Positions 1 through 15,000 are shown, counted from the stretch's first letter. The stretch is 64,000 bases of DNA from Gambelia wislizenii (GCA_030847615.1 JAUMIR010000004.1:71641001-71705000), one strand, 5' to 3'. Notes: generated by a model not told the origin, from the letters alone. Translations and numbers: made by a program.

Positions 1-2814
1 CAATCCACTAAATGCAACAGAAGCTAAATCCTGTAATCTTTCAAGCACATTTTTACTTCTTGCTGTGCTCTCCTTGGACTTCAAGGAACAGAATCATTCT
101 TATCTCACCATAGCTGGTCTTAGACTCTTCAAGTCTATTTTGTGAAGCATGAAAAGGAGTGGCATTTCTGCTGCCATAGTTTTTTTTCTCCCCACTCCAC
201 TCAACTCCACTCCACTCCAACTTATCCCACTTTATTCCTTTCCTGTTACATCTGTTCTTTCCACTTTTCACTTTTCTTCTTCTTAATTTCCCTTTCCATT
301 TCATCATTAGCATAAGTGATTTGTGTTATTAACATTTGTCCATACAAGGGAACATAAACTGAACTGAAATAGTTAAATCAATCTTTTATAAAGAAAAACA
401 GCATGTGGAGGTACATGAAACCTGTGGTCCAATATCAGCACTATCTTCCAGAGTCTTCTAGACCCTTAACAATGTAAGAAGAGTCCTGTTAAGTTCTGCA
501 CTGTGTTCCCACAATAGCCAACCAGTTGTCTATTTCAAGTTCAAAAGCAGGAGATGAGGGCAATAGCATCCTTGCCATAAAGGTAGTTTTGACCTAGAAG
601 GCCCCTAAGAACTAGGTCTCCTTGCTGTCACATGACATTCTTTAAAATAAGCAAATAATTCCCCTATGGAGCTCTTACATTTTTCTATATTCCTAGCCAA
701 AATTTTGGGAACGAAGACCAGGCAGGGAGAACATTGTTTGCAGGCTCTGACCCCACAGTGAGTCAAGAACTGTAATTCTAGGTTCACTTCTTGACTGCAC
801 TCCTAGGGGAGGGTTGGGCAAAATATTGACCCCAAAGCCCTCAATAAGCCCCCCGAGCGCCAGAAAAAAATAATCCCAAAATTGAAAACCACACCTTCAG
901 GGTGGATGATTTGCTATTCTTCTGACAATTTTTCAGGGGTTGGAGATTTGGAGGAGTCATGCAGTCCTCCAAGGTCCAGAAGAGGACAAAATGGCTCCTG
1001 AACTCTTAGATTGCCTGACCTTGTACTAGAGTCTACTAGCTCTTGGTGTAGTTCAGAGCTGCCGTAGGGATAAGTAGTCACTTGTTTCCATGGTGAATAT
1101 GAGAAACGATACTGGTTGTGCATTAAGACACTATATTGGTTAACTGGATATTAAAACTGCAGTCATATGACATGTAACAGCCCTTCCCCCAGCAACATGG
1201 CTATCATGTACTAATGTTCTCCATTATACAATCATTTCATTTAAGTATTTCACCAACAATTATTTTTATAATACAGCAAAAATAATGAACCCTTTACAAA
1301 CCTCTTAGGAGAGGATAAAAAAAAAGGGAAAGATAAAGTGACTCTGATGAAAGGCCTGGGAAAATGAGTGCCCTTTTAAAGAAAGAAGCCAAGATTCTGC
1401 TGAAGTTAAGCACCAATTTCAATGTGAGCATATGCTTTAGTCTCCCATGAAAAACAAGGGGACTTCAATGTGTTTCACTTTGGATGGATGGTACTGAGGA
1501 TCTTCACAAGTCAAAGTCACATACATGTACATGCCTTGTAGCATCTGTATCCAAAATGGATGTTTTTCAGCATTATGATGTTTTTCAGCATTATGATTAT
1601 GAACAACTAAGCAAATCTTGCATATGTTAAGCTACTGAAATGGAGAAGTATTCATGTCGGACTCATGAAAAAACTCTTATGTTCTTTTCCTAAAGAGAGA
1701 GGCAGGGGACTAGCTTGATACATTTAGGCTTGGCAATTGTATCAGTGCTAAACCTAATAGTTAAGACCATCTTATCTAAACAGTTTGGATTCCAACAAGA
1801 TAACAGGTTAAAGATATAGTATTCCTCCATGGGGATTCTTCCAATATCTTGTTTTATCCATCCTAAACCCCTGTGAAGCTGGAGAGACTGAGAGAAATAA
1901 ACTGCCCGAAAGCAAGGCCCATAGCTAAATGGGGATTCAAACCAAAACATGCATTAAAATATCTGCCCAAGTATCTAAGTCTAACACACTAGACATTATA
2001 CTGGGGTTGTGAATTCTGGCCCTCCCAATGTTGTTCGAATACAACACCTTTTATTCCTAACCTTTGGAAATGATGACTGGGGCTGAGGTTGGTTACAGTT
2101 GAGTGACAGATGGAGAGACAGATTCCTCAGCTCTGCATTACACCATAGAAGACAGAGCATTTATCAAATTCTCATCTTGTGTATTTATCTTTGAATATTT
2201 ATTTACCAGCTTTTATTAGTTACTCCAATAGTGAAACCTATGGCTATGCATAGGTCACTGAATCTCTCTGTGCCACAGCTGTGAGATGGAAATTATAGCT
2301 CTGTATCACCTCAAAATGTTGATAGTATAGCAATTATACTGTCTCGTACCTGTTGATTTTAAAAATATCAATATGGATATTGATGTTACTGGTGTTTTGT
2401 TTATGCTTGACATATTTTGACTGTTTGTCATGTGTGCTGTTAGTTGCCTTGAGCTTTTTAAAATTGAAAGGTAAGCTATAAATGTAGTTAACAATACAGA
2501 AAAATCAGGCAGAAATGTACATTTGCAAGAAGAATGAGTTAATTGGAACTTTCTAGACTTGGATGCTGGAAGTCTATACAAAGAGAAGGGCACTCCAGAA
2601 ACTTCTGGAGATTTTATATGAGCCTCCCTTTCCCTTCTGCTCTCTAGAGTGAGACAGAAAGTGCCCACCACTAGAATTCAGTGCCCCTCTTGGAAAAAGC
2701 TATGTGCAACAGGCCTTGAATCTGAAGAGTACACTTTAACACTGACAAATGAGAAACGGTGAAGGAAATCTGCCTTCTGTACCTCACACTCTTTCTGTGT
2801 CTGAGAATACTCAC
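1..2814 (-). other. NFASC intron downstream of FN3-2 (incomplete)
   Basis: This is intron sequence continuing past the left edge. I see a C/T-rich low-complexity patch near 190-245, a possible ancient MIR fragment (about 2240-2330) and a LINE/SINE-like tail (about 2430-2490). No further exon is recognisable; the ORFs here are short and lack splice context. Confidence 0.7.
2240..2330 (-). repeat. possible ancient MIR fragment
   Basis: The stretch resembles the MIR core that reads like 'cactgaatctctctgtgcc ... gatggaaattatag' on the plus strand. It is short and diverged, so the assignment is weak. Confidence 0.3.
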
Positions 2815-3043
2815 AGTCTTCCCCTGAGTAGCCAATGATGGTGTCAGGTTCAGAAGCCATCCCATAGTCATTCACGGCTTGCACTTTGATCTCATAGGGC
2901 GTATAGATGGGCGTCTGCGTAACGGTGTACTGGCTGACGTCTCCCTTCACTGTTCTGTTGCTCCAGTTCTCCCGTGTGTCCCTTCTCCTCCATTTCACAA
3001 TGTATCTGAGGTTGGGGCCATAAACCTGGGTTGCATTTAATGG
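2815..3043 (-). CDS. NFASC: NFASC exon: remainder of FN3-2
   Basis: The exon is 229 nt, phase 0 in and 1 out, with acceptor tttaag and donor GTGAGT. It encodes [34 protein letters not shown], and [17 protein letters not shown], ending in GYSGED with one base of the next codon. It carries two possible N-glycosylation sequons (NAT, NRT). It is the last neurofascin exon visible; FN3-3 onward should lie left of position 1. Confidence 0.96.
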
Positions 3044-6000
3044 CTTAAAGCATTAAGAAAAAATATAATTAAGAAAAGTAATCCTTCCTGATTTGAACAT
3101 CACCAGTTAAACCTTATATTCCCACAGAAGGTATCACAGATAATTCAGCAGATTCAGGAACACAAAAAGAACTGGAAAAACCTGGACTAACAAACAGAAA
3201 ATTTCATATGCTAGAGTAATATGCTTTCTCAGATGCATAAAATGATATATTCTAAGCGGGAAGAATATATGTCTGATAGGGATATAATTTTTTGCTGATT
3301 TTGCCTTTGGACATGAAAATGAAAAATTTCAAACTTTTTCTCTGCACTGAGTGAGGTTATGAGAGTTTTGTGTAATTTTTTGACAGTTTTTCACATTGCA
3401 TTGTTGGATTTTTGAATTCTTTTGCCTATTTTTTCCCATAATTCCTTTTTTGCACACATAGAAAAAAATCAAATTTCTTATTCAAAATACATTTTTGTGC
3501 AAAAAAGGGTGGTTTGGGGCTATTGCTTCTTTTAAAAAAGCTAAGAGGGACAAAAAAAATCTCATGGCAGATGACTATTATTTAAATGAGTAAATGTGTA
3601 GATAAAACTTGCCAATTGTAGTCCAAATGAAAGAGTTTCGCCTTTGTTAGAGGTAGAAACCTCAAAAAGTTAAGTCCCAGTATTTTATGATTTTATGATT
3701 CTATGATTCTTCTTAAACCTACACAGCACCCAAAGGTTTCTCCAGATGTATCAGTACAGAGACTTCTTGAGAAATTCATTTTTTTCTGCTTAAGGGGCAG
3801 TTAGCTTTACACAGGACAGTGATAACCTAGAACTCAATGGGAGTTACTTTGCTGCTGCTAATACACTTCAAATTTTATTGTCTGCTTTTGCTGCCCTTTG
3901 TCCCCAGTACCCACATGACCAAGAAGTGGAGTGGCCTCTCCTTGCACTGATATCCTTCTAGACCAGTGGTTCTCAACCAGGGTTCTCTGGAACCCTAGGG
4001 TTCCCCCAGGAGGTTGCTAGGGATTCCTCAAAAAATTATGATTGTGCAGGGTGTGTGTGTGTGTGTGTGGGGAAGCAACAGCAGTATATAGAATAATGTT
4101 TATGCAGGGGTTCCCTGAGACCTGAAAAATATTTCAAGGGTTCCTTGATTAAAAGGATTAAAAAAGGATAAAAAGGTTGAGAGAGGCTGCTCTAGACCAT
4201 TTCAGCTGACAACAGAAGTAACATCTGAGACAAAACGTATGCCTGTGACTCTAACAACATATTTTTTTCCCCCTCCTGTATGATTTTTAACATCTTTGCC
4301 TGATGAAGAAGGGAGTGAAGCTTGGAAAGTTTGCATGATGTATTTTGTTCTTTTAAGGTAGTGTGCTGTGAATGTTAGACCTCTAGTGTGGTGGTGTATA
4401 CCAGATGATCATGGTCCTGGACTTGGATTATGGTGGGAAAGAGTGTGAGAAGGAGCTATGCCCAGAATAAGAACATGCAGGAAGTCCCAGAAACAAAACT
4501 ACAGTAGCACCCCCATGGATGGTGACAGCACGGGGGGGGGGCGGGCGGAGGAGGGAGGGAAGGAAGAAAGCTCACCTCCATTCTCCTCCTCGGGGCATCC
4601 GGTGGTGCAGCAGAGCTGGCAGGGATGGGAATGAACAGGAAAGGGAGGGAGGAGGAGAGCTTGCCTCCTTTCTTCCTTCTCCAAGGGGTGGTGTTATTCT
4701 GGTGGTGGTAGTGAGAGTAGTCCAGCATTCGCTATTATCCACGGATTTTGTTATCCACGGTTTTGTTACCCTGGAACGAATCCCCCATGGATATGGGGTC
4801 CTACTGTATTTTAGCCAAAGTGAAAGCCTTTCCATTTGTTTTGACTCCCTAGACATCCCCTCAAAATCTTCCATGAAGAGGGAAGGTATTCTATTATTGC
4901 CACCCTCTAACCAGAAGCAACAACAACACTCCCCAGTCTTGCTGGAGTCCATTCCTGAGAAAAAAAAGCATAGACACTTTTATCCAGAACATCCTTCTTC
5001 AGGAAATGGGGGAGGTACAGGTAACAAAGTGGGTACAGGTCTATGAAAATTTGCATTTAGCTCCAGATATTCACTGGACTTGTACTTTTAAAGACTTTTG
5101 CCTTGCAGTTAGCATCAAATATTTGCTCTGCAGGAGATTTCCTCCCTTCTATCCTCCTTTCCTGATCTGCCCCATCCTCTTGCACAGTCTCACCAGCATC
5201 CCTGTGGCATCCAGCCTATATCAGGAAACCCAGTTATATGTAACAATCATTATAGAGCGGAGGTGAGAAAAGTATGTCCCATCATCAGTTGTTTGAAAGC
5301 TCCCAAAATTCCACACCATGGCTAAGGCTGATGGGAATCGCAGGGCTTGTCTACATGGGTAAAAAAAATCCCTGTACTCACCCCATATTCACGGCACAGT
5401 TGACACACAATGTTTTTGAAGATAAGCATTTTCCCCAAGGTTTCTGTATGAAACTATGGGGCTGTAAGATTCGTGGTTTGCTCTAGATTTGAGGGGGAAA
5501 GCCGGATTTTTGGCCATGTGGTGGCTGAGGATTGGTTTTGGAACAAAGCTGGGGCAGGACTTTCAGTGGGTGGGATTCTGTTCCAGCACTTTTTAAATTT
5601 TATTTTTAATTTTATTGATTGTGCGCATAGCTGGATAAGTGTATCTCTGCTTATTGAATAATACAGTATTCTGGGACAATGTGTATTCACTTATTCGCAT
5701 GCATGAGTGAACAGAAAAAACAAAACCGGATCAGCCCTGGCCATGTGGGCGGAAATAGTATGATGTATAGGACATGTGATAAGTGTAGGACCACCCTTTT
5801 ACCCCCATGTGGATTACAGTGTGTCGGGATACTCTGATCTACAATTCAACAAGCCCGGTCCGTGTGGTGTGTATCAAAGAATTCCGGTATGGCTATGAGG
5901 TTGATGTGGGTTTTCCCACTCGTGTAGACAAGTCCACAGTTCAACAATATCTGGACAATGGCAGCTTCCCATCTCTGTTTTAGAGAGACTAAACTACAGC

Positions 6001-9000
6001 AGGCTGAGTTCTCAGATCCTGTAAATTGCTACCAAAACCAAGTCTCTTGTTTCCCTACTTTTAATAATGCTACTTCATCTCAAACCATCTGTGCTGAATC
6101 TAACAATTCTTTTCAGCATGATTCTGTGATGGGTGCATTCTAAACTGCACTCTGGGCTACAGTAAGAAATTTCTTTTCTCCACTGTGTTATCATTTCTTT
6201 GTTACATCTTGGAGCAATACCCTTGGAGCAGGCACCACTTATGCCGGAAAAAGGAATGTCATACACAAACAATCACTTCTCACCATCCTTGACAGAACCA
6301 CTCACCGTCCAAGATATAACCATGTTATTTTTTGCTGTTCCTGTCCCTTTAACTCCTGTTGGGTTAAACTCTGGACCTGAAATAAATTGAAACATATATA
6401 TATATATATATTAATTATTGAATACAACAACAATACTCCTCCCACTCTTGCATACCATGCTATATTTCCTCCATTGCCCTTTTATGTTGTAGATAGGGAA
6501 TCTAGGCACAATGGTGATGGAATACTATAACATTTTGAATTAGGAAGTCAGTTAAATCTCCTAAATTAAGGGCCAGAATCCTTTTGGTGGCTTATATTAG
6601 CAACTCATTGTCCTCTCAGTCATCTCCCTTCCGGAAATGGACTACTGTATAAGTATGCTGGTGGAACTTCCTGCTTCTATAGCAAGAAATAAGATCTCAG
6701 CCAGGTCAGCATTAGTGTTTAAAAAAATTAGCAGACTAAAAAAAGTCTAATGCAAAATAGCATACAGCCTGACAACAGTGTTTTTTTTGCAAAATCTTTG
6801 AGAGCTAGGAATTGACAGCAGAAAAATATGGGCTTGGTTGTTTAAAAAGTATTACATTTTCCACTGGAAAGGAAGGAAGGAAGGAATTAAGAAATAAAGC
6901 ATGGCTACTCAGTATACACAAAAGTGTAGCACCGCCAACAGATACATGTCACCTCTGAGATTTTGCAGAAGAATAACTTGAGACACTGCAGTTTGCTAGA
7001 CCAGTCCTATGGTTTGAAAGGAAAATATTATCCTCTGAATTTTTAATTTCCTTTTGTTAGAGTTATTGTGCTGTAGTGAAAAAAAAAAGGGGGGGGTATC
7101 TCAAGCTCTCCAAGGTCTCAGACAGAGGTTTTTCCAAACTCTGCTATCTAATATTCTTTCAACTAGATGTACAGGAGACTGACTCTGGTCCTTTTGTCTG
7201 AAAAATGTTACCTATGGCCACTTTCCAAAATGGATATAGTCCATATACAATGCACCAAAGTGGTCAGCTAGTGACTCCTATTGACTGAGACTCTCCTCTC
7301 AGAGACAAAGGTATTCTTGACTTGACCTCCACTGTAAGAAACCACTGAAATCAAGCCCATGATCATAAATGCATGAATCTCATTCCGTAGCTCCTTCTAC
7401 TTATGTACAAATAGCTGATGCCCACAATGAATCCAAAGGAGAGAAAAAAGTGCTATTTCACCAATGCACTGAACTATAACATTTTGGAAAATAATTAAAA
7501 AGAGAAAAAGGAAGAGAGCAGGCAGATACTTGTCCCCGCCCCCCAAATATGTCCCAGAATGAAAAAGGGATACACTCAGGAGCAGGAATAAATAGTTTCA
7601 GGAAGTATCAGGAATTGCCAGAAAATAGTTGCCAGATAATGGGAATAAGCAGGACAATAGAACTGTCTATGAATGAAAGTCTTCCAAGACACTGACATGA
7701 ACAGCCCCACTAATGTCCTACAGGCTTATGGCTGTGGCTTCCTTGATTGCCTCTCTCCACCCATCTTCCTGTTTTCATACTGCCTTTCCATCTTGTCAAA
7801 CATTACTGTCTTTTCTAATGAATCACATCATTTCATGATACCCTGAGAAGTACAACAAATATTGTGACCTCCGGGCACATTTTCCCCATCTGGAAGAGCC
7901 CACACTTTAGCTAATGTGTCATGTGTGAATCTGTTGACACATGTCAATTTTAGAATGTGTCACTTTTTGGTGTCTGCTTTTGTTCATATGTGTAGCATTA
8001 AAGTGCACTGTTATACAGGCACCCCTTTCATTCTAAATGTATCCATCCAACTCAAATCAGAGAGCACTTACGTGCCCCATTAGTATGGTAGCGTTCAGAG
8101 GGCAGACTGGGATAACTGCTTCCTACTTCATTCACAGCTATTACTCGGAACTGGTAGTTCACATAAGGTGCAAGGCGCAAGACAGCAGAGTTCACACTTC
8201 CTGGGTAACGGGAGTGGTTGTGCCAAGTTCCAGGTTCAAATCTATCTTCCTCAAATTCCACAATGTAATCTAGAAGAGAAAGAGTTGGTGTTCCAAAATT
8301 ATCGGCATAATTATTAGCAAGCAAAATTACACCCCCTCCATATACACAACATTAATGATATCTTTTTCTAAGACTTGTAAGTGTAGACACATGCACTGAC
8401 CTGTGATTGGGCTGTTATTGTCATCACCAGGAATCCATGTTAACCGCACACTCCTTTCAGCAAGGTCTGTTAGTTCAAGGTCACGGGGACGTTCAGGACG
8501 TGCTAGAAGCAAAAAGATACACTTAAGGTTGGGCTTCTTTACTGCAGGGATGGGCAAAGTATGGTCCCTCAGGGCTGTTTTGCTTTCCCCCCAAGAGCAA
8601 CCCCTACCCCACCAAAGTCAACTTCCAGTTTACTTCTTGGTTAGTAAAGGCTTCTCTATAACTTAAAAGAGCCTCAAATGTGGCAAAAATTTCCCCTGTG
8701 CCCCCAGGTGGACAGTGGTAGCTCAGCTCTTTGAGGCTTTTCCAAGAGCTAGTAATTAATATAGTGGGTTGGAAATGACAATAAGGCCAAGTCTACACAT
8801 GTAACAAGAAAAGATGGAGGATGGTGTAATAAAATAGATAGTAGTTGGGACTGCTACTAGGGATATTTTATTTTTCTGCACACCAAAATATGTGAATATA
8901 TCAGATATTGTGCTAAGTGGAGCATTTCCCTCTAATATTGTAGGGTGATTTTAAAAAAATCCTTGTAGACATATTTTACATGGGGAACTTTCCACCAACG

Positions 9001-12000
9001 CACCCATACTTGCTGCCTTGAAGGCGTAAAATTCATTCTATGTCTCTCATGATTCTGCAATCATTCTTTTCCATGAAAAGACCAAGCCAAAGGTTTTCAT
9101 CCATGAGAGGAATAGAGTTTCAGAAATAGTCACAACTGAACAGTTAAGACAGCAAAGAACTATGTTAGCGACATTTGTCAATTTATTTAAAATATTTATA
9201 TCCTGCCATATATCAACTCAGGATGGCATACAATAACATTAATTTAACCAACTTCAAGCAGTTTAAAGTAGTAATTTGGACTACTGCTTGGAATATTACA
9301 TTTCTGAAGCCCCTTACAAACAAAAAAGGAGAAAACTACCACATCAGCCATTGTGCTAAATAGAACATTTCTCCCTGATATTCTAAACAATCATGCACAC
9401 CTTTACCTAGGAGGAAATGCTACTGAACTCAGTAGGATTTAGTCTGGATTAGATATAGCACTGAACTTTTAGGATTGTTCTAAAGCAAATCCCAAAACAA
9501 AATGTGCACTTATATATGCACAGAACATTTCTGTTTAACTCTCAGTTAGAATGGAAGGGGCAATTCATCCAGAATGTTCTCTTCTTCCAACTATTAGTCT
9601 AAACTACATGCAGCCTTTGTGTATGTGGGTGTCCAGTGTGGTCCCTTCAAGTCATTTTTAGCAAAAAAACCCCTCACCACTAAAACACACATATACCCGG
9701 AATGTAAAAAATGCCTTGCATCACTGTACAATGTTGATTTGAAGGGTTCCCCTCTCTAAAATATCAAAAAAGAATCCCCACAAACTATCTGAAAGGTGAC
9801 TGGAAGTGAGGTGTCCTCACTTTTTGTAGCCAAAAATGGTGGCTGCAATAACATGGTGCAGCTCTCCAAAACAGCTAAAAATGGGGCAGTGCAGTCCTCC
9901 TGAGTATGTCCACCCTAAGTCTAAATCAATGTTGGGGAAAGTGTTGTCCATGGCTGGTTTTGGGCCACAAAGCTGTTCTTGGGATCCCCAAAGGCCACCA
10001 CTCACAATTTTTTCTCTTAATATTCCCTGCACCTTGTTAATCCATCACCTGTCCGTCCATCCATCCATCCATCCATCCACACCCCTGGGCTTTTTGGGTC
10101 CAAGGGGCCTCTTTTGAAAACTGGAAATGAACTGGACAAAAAGGCTGTTCTTGAGTTTAAAACCACCCAGGTGGGCTAAAAAGCTAGTGATGGCCCCTCT
10201 ACCCCTTTACCCAGTGCACAGGGAATTCTGAATACTTTTTTTAAAAAGCAAATCAAAAATATTTGGGGGTTATATGACCTTATGAGGTCCAGTGAGGATT
10301 CGTGCGGCCCCTAGACTGGGTAGTTATGCCCCTACTTTATACATTCCCTGCACACTTCTTTGGAGAGCTAGAAATACAGCTCTATGAATTTGGTGATCCC
10401 ATATATGGCCAGCAGAGATCTTCCTGTACTTCCTATGACTAATGCTTGCCAAAACTGCTTTTCCAGATCATCCATTATGTTTTTCTATACCTGGAGACAG
10501 CATGATTGACAGGAGAATGTACTGGACAAATAAACTTTTAGAAATGTCTAAACTCTTCAGTTTTTCAACAGCCATAAAAATTTAGTACACTGTTGGCACT
10601 AATATTGAGCAACAGAAGACATTTTACAACTTCAAGAGATCTAAAGAAACAAATATTTTAGTAAAAAGAAAAATAAAGAATATTCATCTCAACTTTATAA
10701 ACAAGGAAGCATGAAAAATTGTGAAAGGTAAGAGTTACCCTGCCAGAACAAAAGGGAGGGTGAGGAATTTAACACTCTAGAAGGTTCCGAAGGATGCACT
10801 GCACAGGATAACCAATTTGTGTGAGTCACAAAGACTACAAGGAAGAAACTGTGGTTTTCAAAGACCTTCTCAAAGCAGGAAGAAAACTGCTAAAATTACT
10901 TGTTCTCTTGTTAGAGAAGTAACTTAGTCAAGAATTACATCCCTAATAGTGACAGACCTAATTGTTAGTAATACCCCATTTTAGTGGGATGAGGTCTTTG
11001 GTTCATTTGCACAAATAGTTAACATGCTATACAGCATATAGTTTGTCTCCATGCTAAAAAGGAAGACTACTTGAATTAAGCTATATGAATAAACCCTTGG
11101 TTATGAAGACTATTCACAATTCCAGACTTATTCTGTGAAGAATTCACATGTGATTGTTTTGCACAGAAAATGGGATTTTCTGCATAGAAATATTACTTTT
11201 TGCACAGAAAATGCTGTTTCCTCTGCAGAAAATGTTGTTTTCTATGCAAATCGCCCATGTGCAAATTTTGCACAGAATAAGTCTCCAAACACAGCACTTT
11301 CTGAGGAGGAAAACAGCTTTTTCTACACAGCAAATAATTTTTCAATATTCTTTCCATCCCTAGTCATTATATTTAGGCCAGCCAAAGTCATTATACTTAT
11401 AATAACACTTTAGCACTGAAGATATTGAAATGGTCAAGTAACAGTAGGAAAAATAAATACAATCAGAAGGGTAAAATAGGATAAAATTAATAGAGGTAAA
11501 GAATATTAGTAGTGATTACCTTTGGGTAGGGTCATACGGTTAAGGAAGGGATCTGTAAAGTAAGATATTAGCTGTTTAGAGAGTTAGTACAATCCTTATT
11601 TGAAGGTACACCAGAAACCCCAAAACAATGAGCCTTTTAAAGCCATATTCCTATACAGGAAGCCTCCGCTTATCTGACAGGTTAGGGACTGCAGCAGTGT
11701 CAGAAACCAGAATTGGTCAGAAAACAGAACCCATGTAGGGAACAAGGGGGAATTATTGTGGCTCTCTTGGGACTGTCTGTGCACCCCTGTGGGCACCTGT
11801 GCCTGCCTGAGTGTGCATTGCTTGCAAAGTCTCTCAGTCAGCTTGGTGGATCCCCCCCCTCCTCAGCTTGCTTTGCAAGCAGTGTGTGGGTGCACCATCA
11901 TTCCAAAGCAAGCCTCTGCAGGCAAGAACTGTTGAAAGAATGGATTCTGAATCGAATTAATGGAACTTGTTCTTAATTTACAAGCAACAAAAGAGTGCAC

Positions 12001-15000
12001 TATCAGATAATGAGCCATTGAAAGGCGGGGCGTCCTGTACACATTCCAGTGGTGTTTAGTGCCTCTCAAGCTAGTTTGTACATACGGCTGACACACAGAA
12101 GTTGTTCAGTGTTTGGTCAGCTCTGTGGAAGATAACATTTGGAACAATTAACAACTGGACAAACCACAGCTGTCCTGTTGGTTCCTGATTATGGAAAGGT
12201 CACTGATCTCTTCCCTGATTAACTGCAATGGTATCAATCTGATGTCTCTCCTTCCTGGTTAGGCAGGGTGGCATTAAGCCAAAGGACAGCAACACAATAA
12301 TAGATATGCAGCTATAAAATCTCTTGTGGTGGGACAGACTCTTGCTTTAAAATCACCATGTCTTCATACTAGGAGAGAGATAACTACTGGGAGAGTTATC
12401 TGTAGAGAGATAGCTACAATTGGCTTCATACAATCAAGGTGCCATGGTCAAATTGTCACTGTGGTTAGACTTCCAGAAATCTTTACATATTATGCTCACA
12501 GAAGCCACAAAAATTATTTTGGCTGACTAGGCAGTTAATGTTAACAAGGACATTTCAACTTGAATTTGTCAGTTAATAGTTCAATGTGTGCCACTTCCAT
12601 CATATAGGAGAATAGATCGTAACATTTGTCCTAAGTAAGCTAATCAGTTTTCTCCTTGGATCTAATTTCAAACACAGTAAAACTTGAAACAAAGACAAAA
12701 TTACCTAGAATAGTGAGATGGGCTCTGGCAGTATCTTTATCTAGTTCTGTACTGGCAACACAGGTGTAGTATCCTTGATCTTTTTCTGATACTCCATATA
12801 TTGTCAGGCCATCTTCTTCTTTCTTTATCCTTTCAGAGGGAGAAAATTTGAAATAAAGAGGTCCTGGGAAAATCTCCCCCAACCACAAAGTTTGTTTAAA
12901 CCAGTGGCAGGTCCAACTCTAATGTGCAACTGTATAATAATGCAGACTATAAATTAAACCATGCTTCACAATTGCACTGATGCATTTTGTAGTACAGTCA
13001 GCCCTCCGTATCCACAGATTCTGCATCCACAAATTCAACCATTCATGGCTTGAAAATATTCCACCCCCAAAAATCTCCCCCAAAAAAGAGCAAACTTTGC
13101 TTTTGCCATTTTATATAAGGGACACCATTTTATTATGCCATTGTATATAATGGGACTTCAGCATCCATGGATTTTGGTATCCACAGTGGGGGGTCCTGGA
13201 AGCACACCCCAGTGGATACGAAGAGCTCATTGCATATGTAACGAATAAATATGCTTTCAGTTCCACTATACTATATTCTTCCCTAACTGCTAATGTTAGT
13301 CCATGCTACAGATGGATGAATCCATTTATTTCTGCTTCCATCAGTGGTTTATATGTTCATTCCTAAATGAACATTTATTTATATGTTCAGCACACACACA
13401 CATTTATATGTTCATCTCATCTCTAAATCAATCTGTATTTTTAAAAAAGTATGAAAAATTACATTTTTTAAATGCATTTTTTCCCCCACAAAATAAACAT
13501 TTTGGGCCAAGGTCTCCCTCTTCTATTACAACTACACATGGACTCCAAACCTGGGTCCAGAAGGCCAGAAACTCTCAAGAGCCAGTTTCTAAGCTATGCC
13601 AAAGTAGACAGGGGAGCAGCAGGAGAAGATGCTGTACTGGCACTGCAGAAGATGCTGTACTGGCACTGCATGACATTGGACTTAAGCATTTGTATGCATT
13701 TGACACTAAAATGGACATTTTGGGGCACAGTTCATCCTAGATTACACATGTTGTATGCATTCTAACCTACAATGTGCATTTTATATACATTTTATTACTT
13801 TTCAAATTTCAGAACTCTAGCACAAAATTTGGAAAACTGAAAGATTACCAAGATCTAATTGTCATACTAGTCGGGGTAGTACAATTCAGGCTGCTTTTCT
13901 AAAAATGAAGACTGAATAAAATCCTTGTGCTTCTCTAGTCCATACCAGTTTTGACTGCACTTTATCAGAGAAGGCTACTATTTGAACTTACAAGTTCCTT
14001 GTAACCTTGGGACATACTTTAGAAATTAATATGATCCCTCTCTTTCTCTCTCTTTCCCTCTCACACACACCTACTTTCTTCTGTAGATAATTATTTATGT
14101 TCCTTTGCATACAAGTATCCAGAATATTACAGAGAGTAATATATGAAAACTGATCCTGCAGAAAAAATCAGCATACCTAATTACCTTCCCTGAAATGTGT
14201 TTTATTAGCTGGGAACATAGCTTTAGTCTCATATATAAAGTATACTTCTTTTCTTGAAGGAGTGGAAACCTCTAAAATTAGGAAAAGATGGTATTTCACT
14301 TTCACCAGAACAGTGGATAACTCGTCAGACTAAAAATTCTGTAGTTATTGGAACTGACAGCTAAGTTTACAAACATATTATGCAGGTTTGGACAGGAAAA
14401 GATCTATTCTCCATTTAAATAACTGGGTAAAATTTGTTTAAGCCCTACTACATAGCATCTTTTAAAAACCTAGTTTCACAAAATAAATTACATTTTCACA
14501 GCCACAGGGAGACTATTTTTAGAAGTGAAAGTAAACAAAAAAAGGTCTATCTGTGGGCCTTTTTAAACTACATCATTACAGCACTATGATTCCAGTTTAA
14601 CTGCTATGGTTCCTTCCCATGGAATTCTGGCATTTGTAGTTTAGGGATGGGAATTTAGAATTCTTAGCCACAGAGCTCCAGTGCTTCCCAAACTACAAAC
14701 CCTGAGATTTCACAGAAGGAAGCCATGGCAGTTAAAGTGGAAAAATTGTGCTATAATTGTGTAGTGTGCAAGGGCCCTGTGACTTCTGATGACCACCTCT
14801 TATGCCCAAAATGTATTAGGTTTTTATTTCCACCAACAGATAACAAATACAGCTGGCATTACCTTTCCTCAGTCTACTACATTTAAGTAATCGTAACTGT
14901 TACACATTTATTATCTAGGAACAATATGCCAACAATTACCATGCCAAGTTTACTTCTACCTCAGGACTTCAATTTCATGAAAATATTGTAAATAGAATGG

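Larger units (their letters stand above)
3044..6305 (-). other. NFASC intron within FN3-2
   Basis: This 3.3-kb intron holds an hAT-like MITE (3964-4189), a Tigger-like element (4502-4806) and a TIR element (5343-5935). A short ATTCTATG-like tail near 3685-3712 could be the end of an old CR1. The remainder is AT-rich and unremarkable. Confidence 0.8.
8503..12704 (-). other. NFASC intron between Ig6 and FN3-1
   Basis: This 4.2-kb intron contains diffuse hAT/MITE-like remnants (8540-8760 and 9930-10330, both beginning with a GGGCAAAGT/GGGGAAAGT-type motif), a possible short TIR element (about 8783-8975), a CATC repeat (10052-10079) and a hairpin-rich repeat (11135-11365). I searched it by eye for the optional linker exon of neurofascin and did not find it. 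Confidence 0.65.

Noticed and set aside
4519..5046. 175-codon plus-strand ORF
   Set aside because: It runs through the purine-rich interior and right end of a Tigger-like element into plain intron; it has no family features and its composition is low-complexity.
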